Assembly (NCBI GenBank): GCA_040394635.1
Contig: JBEBRW010000016.1
Coordinates: 1-64,000 of the forward strand
Length of the DNA stretch: 64,000 bases
From: UBA5239 sp040394635
GTDB lineage: Bacteria > Verrucomicrobiota > Lentisphaeria > Victivallales > Victivallaceae
Direction: 5' to 3'
This document shows positions 1 to 7,566 of this stretch, one piece after another. Under the pieces are notes generated by a model that ran no database searches, was not told the DNA's origin, and worked only from the letters and a program-made list of their open reading frames with translations. Position 1 is the stretch's first letter; each line of letters opens with the position of its first letter. The translations under genes were made by a program, and so were the position numbers.

Positions 1-5
1 TAAGT

Positions 6-224
6 TTAAAAGTAACCATCTGAGCTTATTTTTTCACAAAGCGCAGAAGAGGCTCCTTTTTTCTTTTCAAACATTTTGTCAAGATCGGATTTTCGAAATC
101 GGGGATGACCATTTCCTACCCTGAAACAAGGCAAACTGCCATCCTTAACCCATTTCTGGATGGTCTTTTTACAAACCCCCAGATAAGCCGAGGCATCTTT
201 CGCCTTCATGACTGGATCATTCAC
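6..224 (-). CDS. Excisionase-like HTH protein
   Basis: A 72-residue protein with a MerR/excisionase-type helix-turn-helix (HTH_17): residues 8-40 read KDASAYLGVCKKTIQKWVKDG, followed by a wing with PRFRKSDLDKMF. Proteins of this size and fold are recombination directionality factors or small repressors of integrative elements. It lies about 1.6 kb inside the tRNA-Ser attachment fragment at 1831-1849 and is divergent from the regulator at 398. An AGGAG-like site lies about 11 nt upstream of the ATG. Role as excisionase versus repressor is inference. Confidence 0.75.
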   Translation of the reverse strand: MNDPVMKAKDASAYLGVCKKTIQKWVKDGSLPCFRVGNGHPRFRKSDLDKMFEKKKGASSALCEKISSDGYF

Positions 225-254
225 AGCTCTTCTCCTTTGGTTTAGTGTTTCTTT

Positions 255-303
255 TGTTTGATATTATGTTTGTTTATTTGCTATTATACATGATTATCAA
301 ACA
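255..303. promoter_or_regulatory. Inverted TGTTTGATA/TATCAAACA sites
   Basis: TGTTTGATA at 255-263 and its exact reverse complement TATCAAACA at 295-303 lie in the divergent promoter region between the two HTH genes. The same 9-mer recurs three times beside the attachment site near 1.8 kb, so one element-encoded protein (integrase, excisionase or repressor) probably binds all of them. Confidence 0.45.
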
Positions 304-397
304 ATTTCAATAGCAAAAGCAACAAATAACAGAAAAAAGTGGAAAAATACAGAAAAACCGGTATTATTTTATAAAACCACTAAGGAGTTGTTGTCCT

Positions 398-832
398 ATG
401 AAAAGCAAAGAGATTACGCCGGAAATACGGCAGGCAATCAGGGAATGGTACACCGCGACAGGTATGTCGCAGGAAAAAATGGGAGAGGTTACCGGAATCA
501 ATAAATCATCGATCAATGGTTGGCTGAATGGAGATACCAAAAGTATTCGAGGTCCTCACTGGGAAAGGCTGTTTCCTCATATTGCCAAATACCTTCCCGC
601 TAATATTGTCAATAGCATCATAGGCAGTAATAATCATGTTTTCGGCAATAATAACATCAAAAATTCAGGTAATGGTAAAATCAATGTCTTCGGTGAAGGT
701 ACTAATATTGACATCTTAATTGAAGACTTCCGTAAGCGCACCCTCATGGGAGTAATCGAACTGGACATTGATTTGGAGGCAAAAGATAAAGTTTTGAAGT
801 TATTGAAAGATATTCCCTCAATCGATTTATAA
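398..832 (+). CDS. Small HTH regulator with Asn-rich middle
   Basis: A 144-residue cytoplasmic protein. Residues 10-50 form an XRE-like helix-turn-helix (GMSQEKMGEVTGINKSSING, then WLNG). The middle (about 78-100) is rich in N, G and F (NNHVFGNNNIKNSGNG), resembling a short beta-helical or oligomerisation linker. The C-terminal 40 residues look helical. The start ATG follows AAGGAG (381-386). It is probably the element's repressor or control gene, divergent from the excisionase-like gene. No precise family recognised. Confidence 0.7.
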   Translation: MKSKEITPEIRQAIREWYTATGMSQEKMGEVTGINKSSINGWLNGDTKSIRGPHWERLFPHIAKYLPANIVNSIIGSNNHVFGNNNIKNSGNGKINVFGEGTNIDILIEDFRKRTLMGVIELDIDLEAKDKVLKLLKDIPSIDL

Positions 833-948
833 GAAGTGGTATGGAGAGATAACAATAACAAAAAAAACAACAGGAGGATGTTATTTTTCCTTTCGGGAAA
901 AAGACAAAAAAGGTAAAGAACGGATTAGAAGTAGACAATCAAGGGACG

Positions 949-1203
949 TTGAACTTAACGCAAGAGTACAAGTTGCCGAAGCCGCCAATTAAGTACATAG
1001 GCATTATTCCGCTTTGTGCGGGGATAGCCGTTTTGATGCTGGCTGGCTGCTATTATTTGGGCTTTCAGATTGGAAAGACAAAGGCAAGGACATTCTATGC
1101 AAGTTCAAAAGGAATCATTCATAACGATAGCTGCAAATACTACCGCTCCATACCGGATGAGAAAAATTGCAGTTATTGTAATGGTAAGAATGTAGGTCGC
1201 TGA
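949..1203 (+). CDS. Small single-pass membrane protein
   Basis: Residues 21-41 of the 84-residue frame form one membrane helix (GIIPLCAGIAVLMLAGCYYL). After it comes YASSKGIIHNDSCKYYRS and then NCSYCNGK, an H-x3-C...C-x2-C pattern that could bind a metal or form disulfides outside the membrane. The only usual start in frame is TTG at 949, with a poor ribosome site. The frame stays open back to 859, past a strong AGGAGG at 872-877. The ATG at 878 after that AGGAGG is in another frame and stops within 13 codons, so an ATT start at 883 or a frameshift is possible. Function unknown. Confidence 0.5.
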   Translation: MNLTQEYKLPKPPIKYIGIIPLCAGIAVLMLAGCYYLGFQIGKTKARTFYASSKGIIHNDSCKYYRSIPDEKNCSYCNGKNVGR

Positions 1204-1303
1204 TTTTTTATTTTGCAATCAGTTACAGGTAGGAAATTATCATGCATGAAAAATAAACTCCAAAGTTTATTTTTTTGAAATACTAATATTGAAGGCTTAT
1301 TTT

Positions 1304-1684
1304 ATGAAGATAATTGATCAATACATCATCGGCGGCTTGAAGAATATGCGCCTGAAATTTTCCACGCAAAAGGAGATGGCTACCGCTCTCGGCATATCCT
1401 CAATGCAGGTAGGCCAATTATTGAAAAATAAAGTATCTCATTTCAACGATGATACTTGGACGCGGATAAAGCCCATTCTACTGCCCTACATTGAAGAATA
1501 CATAGCAGCCATGCCTCCGATAGCAATGGAAGGGGATTGTAGAACAGAGATACTGATGCGGATGCTTTTGAGCATCCCCAAAAAAGAAAGGGATGAGATA
1601 AGCGAACGGCTGATCGAAAACACCCTTTTATTTGAAAGACATCATCTTGAATCCGCAGGGATCGCAACTGGAGGCTGCTGTTGA
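1304..1684 (+). CDS. Putative HTH protein of the left element
   Basis: A 126-residue protein beginning MKIIDQYIIGG; this ATG is preferred over an upstream TTG because a GAAGG sits 7-8 nt before it. Residues 20-50 (FSTQKEMATALGISSMQVGQ) form a Cro/XRE-like helix-turn-helix. The rest is helical and acidic and ends in GGCC. It is the last intact gene before the tRNA-Ser attachment fragment. It resembles the protein at 398 in plan (short HTH plus helical tail) but not clearly in sequence. Confidence 0.6.
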   Translation: MKIIDQYIIGGLKNMRLKFSTQKEMATALGISSMQVGQLLKNKVSHFNDDTWTRIKPILLPYIEEYIAAMPPIAMEGDCRTEILMRMLLSIPKKERDEISERLIENTLLFERHHLESAGIATGGCC

Positions 1685-1702
1685 TTCAAGCTTAAATGCA
1701 AC

Positions 1703-1824
1703 TGATACAAATATGATACAAAAGGTGATAATATCAAGCCACAATAAGACGCATTAAGAAACTATCAAACAGATTATCAAACAATAAAATAGAGCTAGTT
1801 TAAATTCAAACAACTTGTTTGATA
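1703..1824. repeat. Arm-type direct and inverted repeats at att site
   Basis: TATCAAACA occurs at 1763-1771 and 1775-1783 as direct repeats, and inverted (TGTTTGATA) at 1816-1824. A second motif, TGATACAAA, occurs at 1703-1711 and 1714-1722. All lie on the element side of the tRNA-Ser fragment at 1831-1849, the usual position of tyrosine-recombinase arm sites and excisionase sites. Confidence 0.5.
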
Positions 1825-1830
1825 CGTAAA

Positions 1831-1849
1831 AATCCCACCCTCTCCGCCA
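1831..1849 (+). other. attR: tRNA-Ser 3'-end fragment
   Basis: AATCCCACCCTCTCCGCCA matches the end of a bacterial tRNA-Ser: last part of the T arm, acceptor strand CCTCTCC, discriminator G and CCA. No tRNA body precedes it; the upstream sequence is AT-rich element DNA. This is what remains when an element integrates into a tRNA 3' end, so the element lies to the left and the intact tRNA-Ser should lie beyond the window's left edge. Seen: the sequence match. Inferred: the integration event. Confidence 0.7.
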
Positions 1850-1867
1850 TTTTCTCCTCGAATTCCT

Positions 1868-1903
1868 CCGAAAGGTGCCTTTTGGTACCGTTTGAGGCTT
1901 TCA
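1868..1903. repeat. Palindromic repeat, left copy
   Basis: The 16-mer CCGAAAGGTGCCTTTT (1868-1883) is followed by TTGGTACCGTTTGAGGCTTT (from 1882). Both units recur at 15171-15213 in the opposite order. The first contains a small palindrome (AAAGG-TG-CCTTT). It lies 19 nt after the tRNA-Ser fragment. Confidence 0.5.
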
Positions 1904-2231
1904 TTTGCCGACTCAAAACGAAGAATCAGAAAGAAGCGATTAAGGAAGCCCAAAAGAAGATTCCGCTACTGAAAGTCAGCAGCACCGAAATCATCACGGC
2001 TCATGTCCAGCATGCGCGTGGAATGATCACGCCAGAGAAAATGCTGTTGCTTTCCGAAGCATGGGGTTTGTGCGAGAAAAGTCCGGATCGGGCTACACCG
2101 GCCACAGTTGAATATTACGGCAACTAAGGTAACATCAGTCTCATAGTTTTTCAAGTCCGAGTCGAAGCCGATATCCGATATAATCCATCTTTTGAGTATT
2201 CAATAATCATAGAGAGAGCGAATAATACCGT

Positions 2232-2260
2232 TTGTTTTTTGAGCGAAACCGTGTTATGGT
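2232..2260 (+). promoter_or_regulatory. Possible promoter of the acyl/radical-SAM operon
   Basis: TTGTTT (2232-2237) and TATGGT (2255-2260) are separated by 17 nt and would start transcription about 20 nt before the first gene. Both boxes are imperfect. No other candidate is better in the AT-rich 150 nt before 2290. Confidence 0.35.
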
Positions 2261-2289
2261 AAGTACAAATCAGTGTAAGGAATGCGGTG

Positions 2290-2748
2290 ATGCGGTTTTT
2301 ATTGCTTGACAAGATTACGGAGTGGAAGCTTGGGGAGCGGGCTTCCGCGCTTAAGAATATCACTCTGAGCGAGGATTACTTTGACGATCATTTTCCGCGC
2401 AAGCCGATCATGCCCGGCGTACTGCTGATCGAGGGCATGGCGCAGCTCGCCGGCATCCTGCTGGAGGAAAGCGCCAAGGTGAGTCCGGGCATCAAAATCA
2501 AGGCGCTGATGAGCATCGTCGAAAAGATGAAATTCCGCAATGCGGCATACCCGGGGGATTCGCTGACTTACCATGCGGAGATTGTTTCGCTGAATGAGCT
2601 CGGCGGTCGTTGCAAAGTATACGCGCGGCGCGGCGATGACGAGATCGCCGAGGGCTCTCTGGTATTTTCGTTTCACGAATTCAACGATCCGGTACTGGAG
2701 GCCCGTCGCGCCGAGACGCTGGCGCTGTGGCTGAGGGGAGTGGAGTAA
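2290..2748 (+). CDS. 3-hydroxyacyl-ACP dehydratase, FabZ-like
   Basis: A 152-residue hot-dog-fold dehydratase acting on carrier-bound 3-hydroxyacyl chains to give enoyl chains. The catalytic block is intact: HFPRKPIMPGVLLIEGMAQL, with His34 as base and Glu48 on the central helix, as in FabZ. Length is normal for FabZ. ATG 2290 is chosen over GTG 2287 for spacing from AAGGA at 2277. It is the first gene of a 12.8-kb run of fifteen closely packed genes and shares its last base pair with the next start (TAATG). A degenerate paralogue lies at 7155. Confidence 0.88.
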   Translation: MRFLLLDKITEWKLGERASALKNITLSEDYFDDHFPRKPIMPGVLLIEGMAQLAGILLEESAKVSPGIKIKALMSIVEKMKFRNAAYPGDSLTYHAEIVSLNELGGRCKVYARRGDDEIAEGSLVFSFHEFNDPVLEARRAETLALWLRGVE

Positions 2749-3623
2749 TGCCTGAACATCCGGTTTTCATCTCAGGGATCGGTATCGTTTCCGGCGTGGG
2801 CTGGAATACGACCGAGCATCTGGATTTCGCCGGACCCGTCACTGTGGATATTGCGCCTGATTTAGATGAAGCCGCGCAGCGTTTGAACGCCCGGCGAATG
2901 GTTAAATATATGTCTTCCGGGGCGCTGCTGATGGCGCTGGCTGCGAATGAAGCGCTGGCTCAAGTCGAGATTTCCGGTTACGACCCGGAGCGGATCGGGC
3001 TGTATGCCGCGACGGGGCTGGCCGCCGGAAATATCGAGGAAAGCATGGCAGCACTGCATGCTTCCGCGGATGAAAACGGCAAGCTGGATTTATCGCGTTT
3101 CAACCGGGAAGGACTGGCGGTGATCAATCCGCTGATGAGTTTCAAAGTGCTGGCGAATATGCCGGGCTGCATCGTCAGTATCATGCACAAAATCAAGGGG
3201 CCAAATCTGCTGTTCAATCCGTTCGAAGATCAGGGAATGAACGCTGTTTTCGAGGCACATCGGGCGATTCGTTACGGCGAGGCGGAGGGGGCTTTACTGT
3301 TGGCTGGAGATTTCCCGTCGCATCCAGCGAACTTGACCTATTTGCGGGAGAACAAATTACTGGCTCCGGGCGAAGTAGTCAACTCCGCCGGGGTGGCTTT
3401 GTTTCTTACGGCGAGGCCGGGGCTGGCCTTATTAAAAAACTGCGATGTGTCGTATACCGGCGATGGTTTCGGCGATCCGCTGGCCGCTCAATTCGGGCGA
3501 ACGATTGCGGCAGCACCGTTGCTGCAATTGGCATTGATGGCGCGGGGTACTGACTTGCCCGGGCGGATTTCCGCATTCGGGCAAACCCTGACGATGGAGG
3601 TGCAACCATGCCACACCGCGTAG
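2748..3623 (+). CDS. Ketosynthase-like protein lacking active cysteine (chain-length-factor-like)
   Basis: A 291-residue thiolase-fold protein related to beta-ketoacyl synthases. The N-terminus (VFISGIGIVSGVGWN) and the nucleophile-elbow region (FNPFEDQGMNAVFEAHRAIR) align with KS proteins, but Cys is replaced by Glu160. The C-terminal third, with the HGTGT and GH histidines, is missing; KS proteins are usually about 400 residues. It cannot condense on its own. By analogy with KS-beta/chain length factors of type II polyketide synthases it probably pairs with the full KS that starts 16 nt before its end. Decarboxylation, chain-length control or scaffolding are all possible. Confidence 0.75.
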   Translation: MPEHPVFISGIGIVSGVGWNTTEHLDFAGPVTVDIAPDLDEAAQRLNARRMVKYMSSGALLMALAANEALAQVEISGYDPERIGLYAATGLAAGNIEESMAALHASADENGKLDLSRFNREGLAVINPLMSFKVLANMPGCIVSIMHKIKGPNLLFNPFEDQGMNAVFEAHRAIRYGEAEGALLLAGDFPSHPANLTYLRENKLLAPGEVVNSAGVALFLTARPGLALLKNCDVSYTGDGFGDPLAAQFGRTIAAAPLLQLALMARGTDLPGRISAFGQTLTMEVQPCHTA

Positions 3624-4807
3624 TGATAACCGGGTTTGGGGTGGTCAGTCCCATCGGTACTGGCAAGGAGGCATTCTTCGCCGGGTTGAGCGAAGGGCGC
3701 TGTGGGATCGGTCCGATCCGGTGTTTCCCGGCGGACAATCTGGAAATCGGAATTGCCGGAGAGGTCGGCGATCTGCCGGAGGAATTTCAATATCCGGGCG
3801 ACCGCAAAATCGGCTTTGCGCTGGCGGCAGTAAGCGAGGCGCTGGCCATGGCAGGCGAACGCGGTTTTGATGCGGAAATGCTACTGGATATCGGCAGCAG
3901 TTTGGAGGTGTACAATGTTCAGGCGCTGGCCGGGCGCGAGTGCCGGATCACGATTGATGAATTGCTGCATTTAAACGCCGATATTCGCTATCCGCTCGAT
4001 ACTGCCGGGCGGTTGCTGATTCAGCGTTATGGCGCGCCGAAGCGCTTTCTGAACAACGTTTCGGCCTGCGCGGTGGGGGTGCAGACGGTCGGGCACGCGT
4101 TCGGCATGATCCGCCGTGGAGAATGCCGCCGGGCACTGGCTGGAGGCTTTGACTCGATGTTGAATACGCTTGGCGTGGGCGGTTTCCAGAAGCTCGGAGC
4201 ACTCTCGGCGAGCGGCTGCAGGCCATTCGACGCTTCGCGTTCGGGGCTGGTGCTTGGCGAGGGAGCCGGGATGGTTTATCTGGAAACGCTTGAGGATGCT
4301 TTGAAATCCGGCAAAACGATTTATGGCGAGATCATCGGTTATGGCTCCACACTGGACGCCTGCAATTTGAGCGCTCCGGACGAATCCGGCGATGGCGCTG
4401 TCCGTGCGATGAGCCTGGCGCTCAAGGACGCCGGTCTGCGGCCGGATGCCATCGACTTGATCAACACCCACGGTACCGGAACTTCGCTGAACGATCCGGT
4501 GGAAAGTACCGCGATTCACAAAGTTTTCGGCGAACACGCTAAGAATTTGCCCGCGGTGGCCGTCAAAAGCATGACCGGCCATCTGATTGCCGCAGCGGGT
4601 GCCATGGAATTGATTAGCTGTATTTATTCGTTACTGGAGCATCGGGCGCCGTGCAATATTGGGTTGGAAAAGGCCGGGCGCGGTTGCGAGTTAAATCACG
4701 TCACCGGCAAAGAGGCGCAAGAATGGCATGGCCAAACGATTTTGACCAATAGTTTCGGATTTGGCGGACAGAATGGTTCGCTGATTATCAGGAGATATGA
4801 AGGATGA
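3608..4807 (+). CDS. Beta-ketoacyl-ACP synthase, FabF/KS-alpha type
   Basis: A 399-residue full-length condensing enzyme joining malonyl-ACP to an acyl chain. All three catalytic residues are visible: Cys154 in NVSACAVG, His288 in THGTGTSLND, and His325 in KSMTGHLIAAAG; the glycine-rich end is SFGFGGQNG. The start overlaps the truncated ketosynthase-like gene by 16 nt, which implies translational coupling and a heterodimer as in KS-alpha/KS-beta pairs. It ends in an ATGA overlap with the next gene. It is likely a specialised rather than housekeeping FabF because of the operon it is in. Confidence 0.9.
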   Translation: MPHRVVITGFGVVSPIGTGKEAFFAGLSEGRCGIGPIRCFPADNLEIGIAGEVGDLPEEFQYPGDRKIGFALAAVSEALAMAGERGFDAEMLLDIGSSLEVYNVQALAGRECRITIDELLHLNADIRYPLDTAGRLLIQRYGAPKRFLNNVSACAVGVQTVGHAFGMIRRGECRRALAGGFDSMLNTLGVGGFQKLGALSASGCRPFDASRSGLVLGEGAGMVYLETLEDALKSGKTIYGEIIGYGSTLDACNLSAPDESGDGAVRAMSLALKDAGLRPDAIDLINTHGTGTSLNDPVESTAIHKVFGEHAKNLPAVAVKSMTGHLIAAAGAMELISCIYSLLEHRAPCNIGLEKAGRGCELNHVTGKEAQEWHGQTILTNSFGFGGQNGSLIIRRYEG

Positions 4808-5502
4808 CGGAACAACAGATTGCCGTGGTGACGGGGGCTTCCGGTAGTATCGGGAGCGCCGTTGCGGACAGGCTTGAAAAGGATGGATTCAGGGTCTGGC
4901 GGATTTCGCATTCGCGGGAACTGTCTGGCGAATATACAAAACAATGCCGGAATCCGGAAGACGCCGACGCCGTATTCGAAGAGATTTATCAACAGCAAAA
5001 ACGTCTCGATGTGCTGGTGAATTGCGCCGGAGCGGTTAGCGAATCCCCGGCTTTGATGACAGAGCTGGATGACTGGCGCAAGATGTTCGATGTAAACCTG
5101 ATGATGGCGTTTGCCTACAGCCGGGCTGCGGGGAAATATATGCTGCTGGGGCGTTATGGCCGGATCGTGCATTTGTCCAGTGTGGCGGCGCGTTTCGGCG
5201 GTCGCGGCGAGATCGCCTACGCCTCGGCCAAAGCCGGGCTGGAGGCGATGGTTCGCGTGTTGGCGTTGGAGTTGGGCCGGCGTGGTATTACGGTGAACGC
5301 CATTGCGCCCGGCGTGATCGAGAGCGAAATGACCGCCTCTATTCGTCGTGAGTACGGTGAGGCGTTGCTTGAGCGGATTGCCGCTCGACGTTTCGGTCAG
5401 CCGGACGAGATTGCGGCAACAGTGGCGTTTCTGGTCAGCAAAGAAGCGGCTTATATCAATGGACAGGTAATCGCCGTGGATGGCGGCATGGGGCTTGGAT
5501 AA
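4804..5502 (+). CDS. SDR ketoreductase, FabG-like (first copy)
   Basis: A 232-residue short-chain dehydrogenase that should reduce 3-ketoacyl-ACP using NAD(P)H. The cofactor loop TGASGSIG is at residues 10-17, NCAGA near 73, the catalytic Ser in HLSSVAAR (125-126), Tyr139 and Lys143 in YASAKAG, and the C-terminal GQVIAVDGGM. The start overlaps the KS stop (ATGA) and the stop overlaps the next start (TAATG). A second SDR at 6446 shares the fold but is clearly diverged, so the two may act at different chain lengths or one in the opposite stereochemistry. Confidence 0.87.
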   Translation: MTEQQIAVVTGASGSIGSAVADRLEKDGFRVWRISHSRELSGEYTKQCRNPEDADAVFEEIYQQQKRLDVLVNCAGAVSESPALMTELDDWRKMFDVNLMMAFAYSRAAGKYMLLGRYGRIVHLSSVAARFGGRGEIAYASAKAGLEAMVRVLALELGRRGITVNAIAPGVIESEMTASIRREYGEALLERIAARRFGQPDEIAATVAFLVSKEAAYINGQVIAVDGGMGLG

Positions 5503-6062
5503 TGGAATTTACCGAACTCATCAATAAGCGCCGCAGCATCCGGTCATTTTCAAATCAGGCAATACCACTTGATTTGATTCAGGAGCTGTGCGATCAGGCG
5601 TTGAAAGCACCTATGGCCGGCGACCGGCAAGCGGACCGCAAATTGATCCCGATTTCGGATCGCGAAACCCTGCAGCGGATGGCGGATGCTGTACGGAAAA
5701 GCTGGGGATTGTTGCTGGCCGAAACCAGCGAAGCCGTGCGGGATGAATTCGGCGATTATGCGCACAATTTTTATCATTTTGCGAATGCCCCGCTGGTGGT
5801 ATTTCTGACGGGGCGGCGGCCGCCGGAGTTTCTGAAAGCGGCGGTTGGTGAACCGCTCGCGGAGCGGATTCACGGTAATGGCGCGTCGGTATTGATGGCG
5901 GGGCAGCAGTTGATTCTGGCGGCGGAGAATTACGGCCTCTGCAGCTGCATGATGACCGGGCCGCTGGCCGTCGAAGAAGCATTGAAACAGGAACTGGGGC
6001 TGAATGGCCGCTGGATTTTATATGGAGTGATTGCAATGGGGTATCCGAATGAATCGCGATGA
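5502..6062 (+). CDS. Nitroreductase-family flavin oxidoreductase
   Basis: A 186-residue FMN-dependent nitroreductase-fold protein: FMN-phosphate contact RRSIRSF at residues 10-16, the conserved KAPMAG segment, and the C-terminal NYGLCSCMM...GVIAMGYP block. Nitroreductase homologues can reduce enones or dehydrogenate rings. In this operon, with no FabI/FabK-type enoyl reductase, an enoyl-reductase-like or desaturating role on the carrier-bound chain is reasonable inference, but the substrate is unknown. It overlaps the carrier-protein gene by 14 nt. Confidence 0.8.
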   Translation: MEFTELINKRRSIRSFSNQAIPLDLIQELCDQALKAPMAGDRQADRKLIPISDRETLQRMADAVRKSWGLLLAETSEAVRDEFGDYAHNFYHFANAPLVVFLTGRRPPEFLKAAVGEPLAERIHGNGASVLMAGQQLILAAENYGLCSCMMTGPLAVEEALKQELGLNGRWILYGVIAMGYPNESR

Positions 6063-6444
6063 AATATTCAAGGAAGTGGCGGCGTCGCTGGCGGAAGTGC
6101 TGGAAATCGACGCCGATGGAATCAAAATTACCGACAAAGTGGTGGGGGATCTCGGCGCGGATTCGCTGGATTTGCTGGATTTGATTTTTCAATTGGAGCA
6201 GCGATTCAAGCTGAAGATCAATCCGCGCGATATCGAGCGAGAAGCGCAGGCTGAACTGGGCGATATTCCCTATGAGGTGGAGGGCGTCTATACGCCGGAA
6301 GCGTTGGAGAAGCTGCGGACGGCCATGCCGGAAGTTCCGGCGGAGGAATTTGTCGAGGGTTTGGAAACCAAGTACCTGCCGAGGGTATTCCGGGTGGAAA
6401 CGTTTGTCAGTCTGGTGGAACGCATGATGAAAAAAGGAGAGTGA
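6049..6444 (+). CDS. Acyl carrier protein with C-terminal extension
   Basis: A 131-residue carrier protein. The phosphopantetheine attachment Ser39 lies in DLGADSLDLLDL, and the four-helix ACP fold covers about residues 1-60. ACPs are usually about 80 residues; this one continues another 60 residues with PYEVEGVYTPEALEKL and a final helix (VETFVSLVERMMKK), so it may be split by a long helix 2-3 insertion or carry a docking tail. ATG 6049 lies inside the end of the nitroreductase gene. It is the only carrier protein in the operon and should hold the growing chain for every enzyme here. Confidence 0.85.
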   Translation: MNRDEIFKEVAASLAEVLEIDADGIKITDKVVGDLGADSLDLLDLIFQLEQRFKLKINPRDIEREAQAELGDIPYEVEGVYTPEALEKLRTAMPEVPAEEFVEGLETKYLPRVFRVETFVSLVERMMKKGE

Positions 6445-6445
6445 A

Positions 6446-7153
6446 ATGAATATACTCGTTACCGGCGGGACCGGAGCATTGGGCAGCGCGATTGTGCGCA
6501 AGTTGACCGCATTGAATCACCGTGTGGCTTTCACCTGGCGCAGCAGCGCGGACAAAGCCAATGCGTTGGCTGCTGAAACCGGTGCGGTGCCGTTGGAAGC
6601 CGATCTGCTGAACCAGGCCGCTGTCAACGCCATGGCGAAGCAACTGGAAGCGGAGTTTGGCGCGCTTGACGGATTGGTCAACAACGCCGGATTAACTCAG
6701 ATATTGCCGTTCGCGTTGATGGAGGAAGAGGATTGGGACAAGGTGATCAACGGCAATTTGAAAACGATGTTTCTGGTGACTCACGCGGTGTTGCGCGGAA
6801 TGATTCGGCAGAAATCGGGCGCCATCGTCAACGTCGGCAGCATCGCCGGGCACCGGTTGCTGGAAGTGCCGGTACATTATGCCACGGCCAAGGCCGGAGT
6901 TTCCGGTTTCACGATCGCGCTGGCCCGCGAGCTGGCGCGCTACAACATCCGCGTGAACGAAGTCATTCCCGGTATGCTCAACGACGGCGTCGGCAAGATG
7001 GTGCCGGAGGCGGAAATGAACGAATACCTGAAGTATTGCCAGGCGCACCGTCCCGGTGAACCGCTGGAAGTGGCCAATGTTATCGCATTTTTGCTCAGTG
7101 ACGAAGCGAGCTATATCAACGCGCAGAGTATCAACATCGACGGGGGAATCTGA
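6446..7153 (+). CDS. SDR ketoreductase, FabG-like (second copy)
   Basis: A 235-residue SDR: TGGTGALG at residues 6-13, NNAG at 79, Asn104, Ser132 in NVGSIAG, and Tyr145/Lys149 in HYATAKAG. It ends QSINIDGGI, as in FabG. It starts 1 nt after the carrier-protein stop, with GGAGAG just upstream. The active site is complete, so it should be a working ketoreductase. Why the operon keeps two is not shown by sequence; either separate substrates or a reductase and a dehydrogenase of a later modification. Confidence 0.85.
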   Translation: MNILVTGGTGALGSAIVRKLTALNHRVAFTWRSSADKANALAAETGAVPLEADLLNQAAVNAMAKQLEAEFGALDGLVNNAGLTQILPFALMEEEDWDKVINGNLKTMFLVTHAVLRGMIRQKSGAIVNVGSIAGHRLLEVPVHYATAKAGVSGFTIALARELARYNIRVNEVIPGMLNDGVGKMVPEAEMNEYLKYCQAHRPGEPLEVANVIAFLLSDEASYINAQSINIDGGI

Positions 7154-7154
7154 G

Positions 7155-7565
7155 ATGAAATTCCGTCTGGTGGACCGGATCGAAAATTGGAAACGCGGGC
7201 AAAGCCTGACGGTTCGCCACGCGGTGTCGCAGGAAGAATATTCGCTGAAAAGCATGCTTGGTGAAAACGCCGCCGCACCGGTTTCGCTGGCAATCGCGCT
7301 GGCGGCGGAGGGCGCGGGATATCTGCTGGCGTTGGATTCGGATTTTGAACGCTGGGCCGAGGTTACTTCGTTTGAGAGCTTGCAGTTGCCGGAAGAACGC
7401 GGGCCGGGTTCGGTGTGGAATGTTCAAGTCAGTCGAGTTCAGGATCGGATACAGTTTTCAGGCGCGGTCAATGGTTGGGCCGAGTACCGCGAAGTTGCTT
7501 TGACGGATTATTACGACCCCAGCGAACGAAGGGCGCTCATCAACTCTTTATACAGGGGAAATTAA
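7155..7565 (+). CDS. Degenerate FabZ-like hot-dog protein
   Basis: A 136-residue protein whose first 30 residues (MKFRLVDRIENWKRGQSLTV) parallel the FabZ-like protein at 2290 (MRFLLLDKITEWKLGERASA). The fold probably persists, but the catalytic HFP...PGV block is replaced by EYSLKSMLGENAAAPVSLAI, with no His and no matching Glu. It is likely a non-catalytic partner, as in heteromeric FabA/FabZ-like dehydratases, or a chain-binding protein. The ATG follows the SDR stop by 1 nt. Confidence 0.65.
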   Translation: MKFRLVDRIENWKRGQSLTVRHAVSQEEYSLKSMLGENAAAPVSLAIALAAEGAGYLLALDSDFERWAEVTSFESLQLPEERGPGSVWNVQVSRVQDRIQFSGAVNGWAEYREVALTDYYDPSERRALINSLYRGN

Positions 7566-7566
7566 C

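Larger units (their letters stand above)
1819..2127 (+). pseudogene. Open frame across att site, probably remnant
   Basis: A 102-codon frame starting at a TTG without a ribosome site. It runs through the tRNA-Ser fragment and the repeat at 1868-1903, so its first third cannot be an ancestral coding sequence. The last 65 residues (KNQKEAIKEAQKKIPLLKVS onward, ending ATVEYYGN) look protein-like but match no family I know. It is best read as a gene fragment fused to the attachment site, or as chance. Confidence 0.2.

Noticed and set aside
1763..1824. CRISPR array
   Set aside because: The repeats are only 9 bp, unevenly spaced and partly inverted; no cas genes are in the window.
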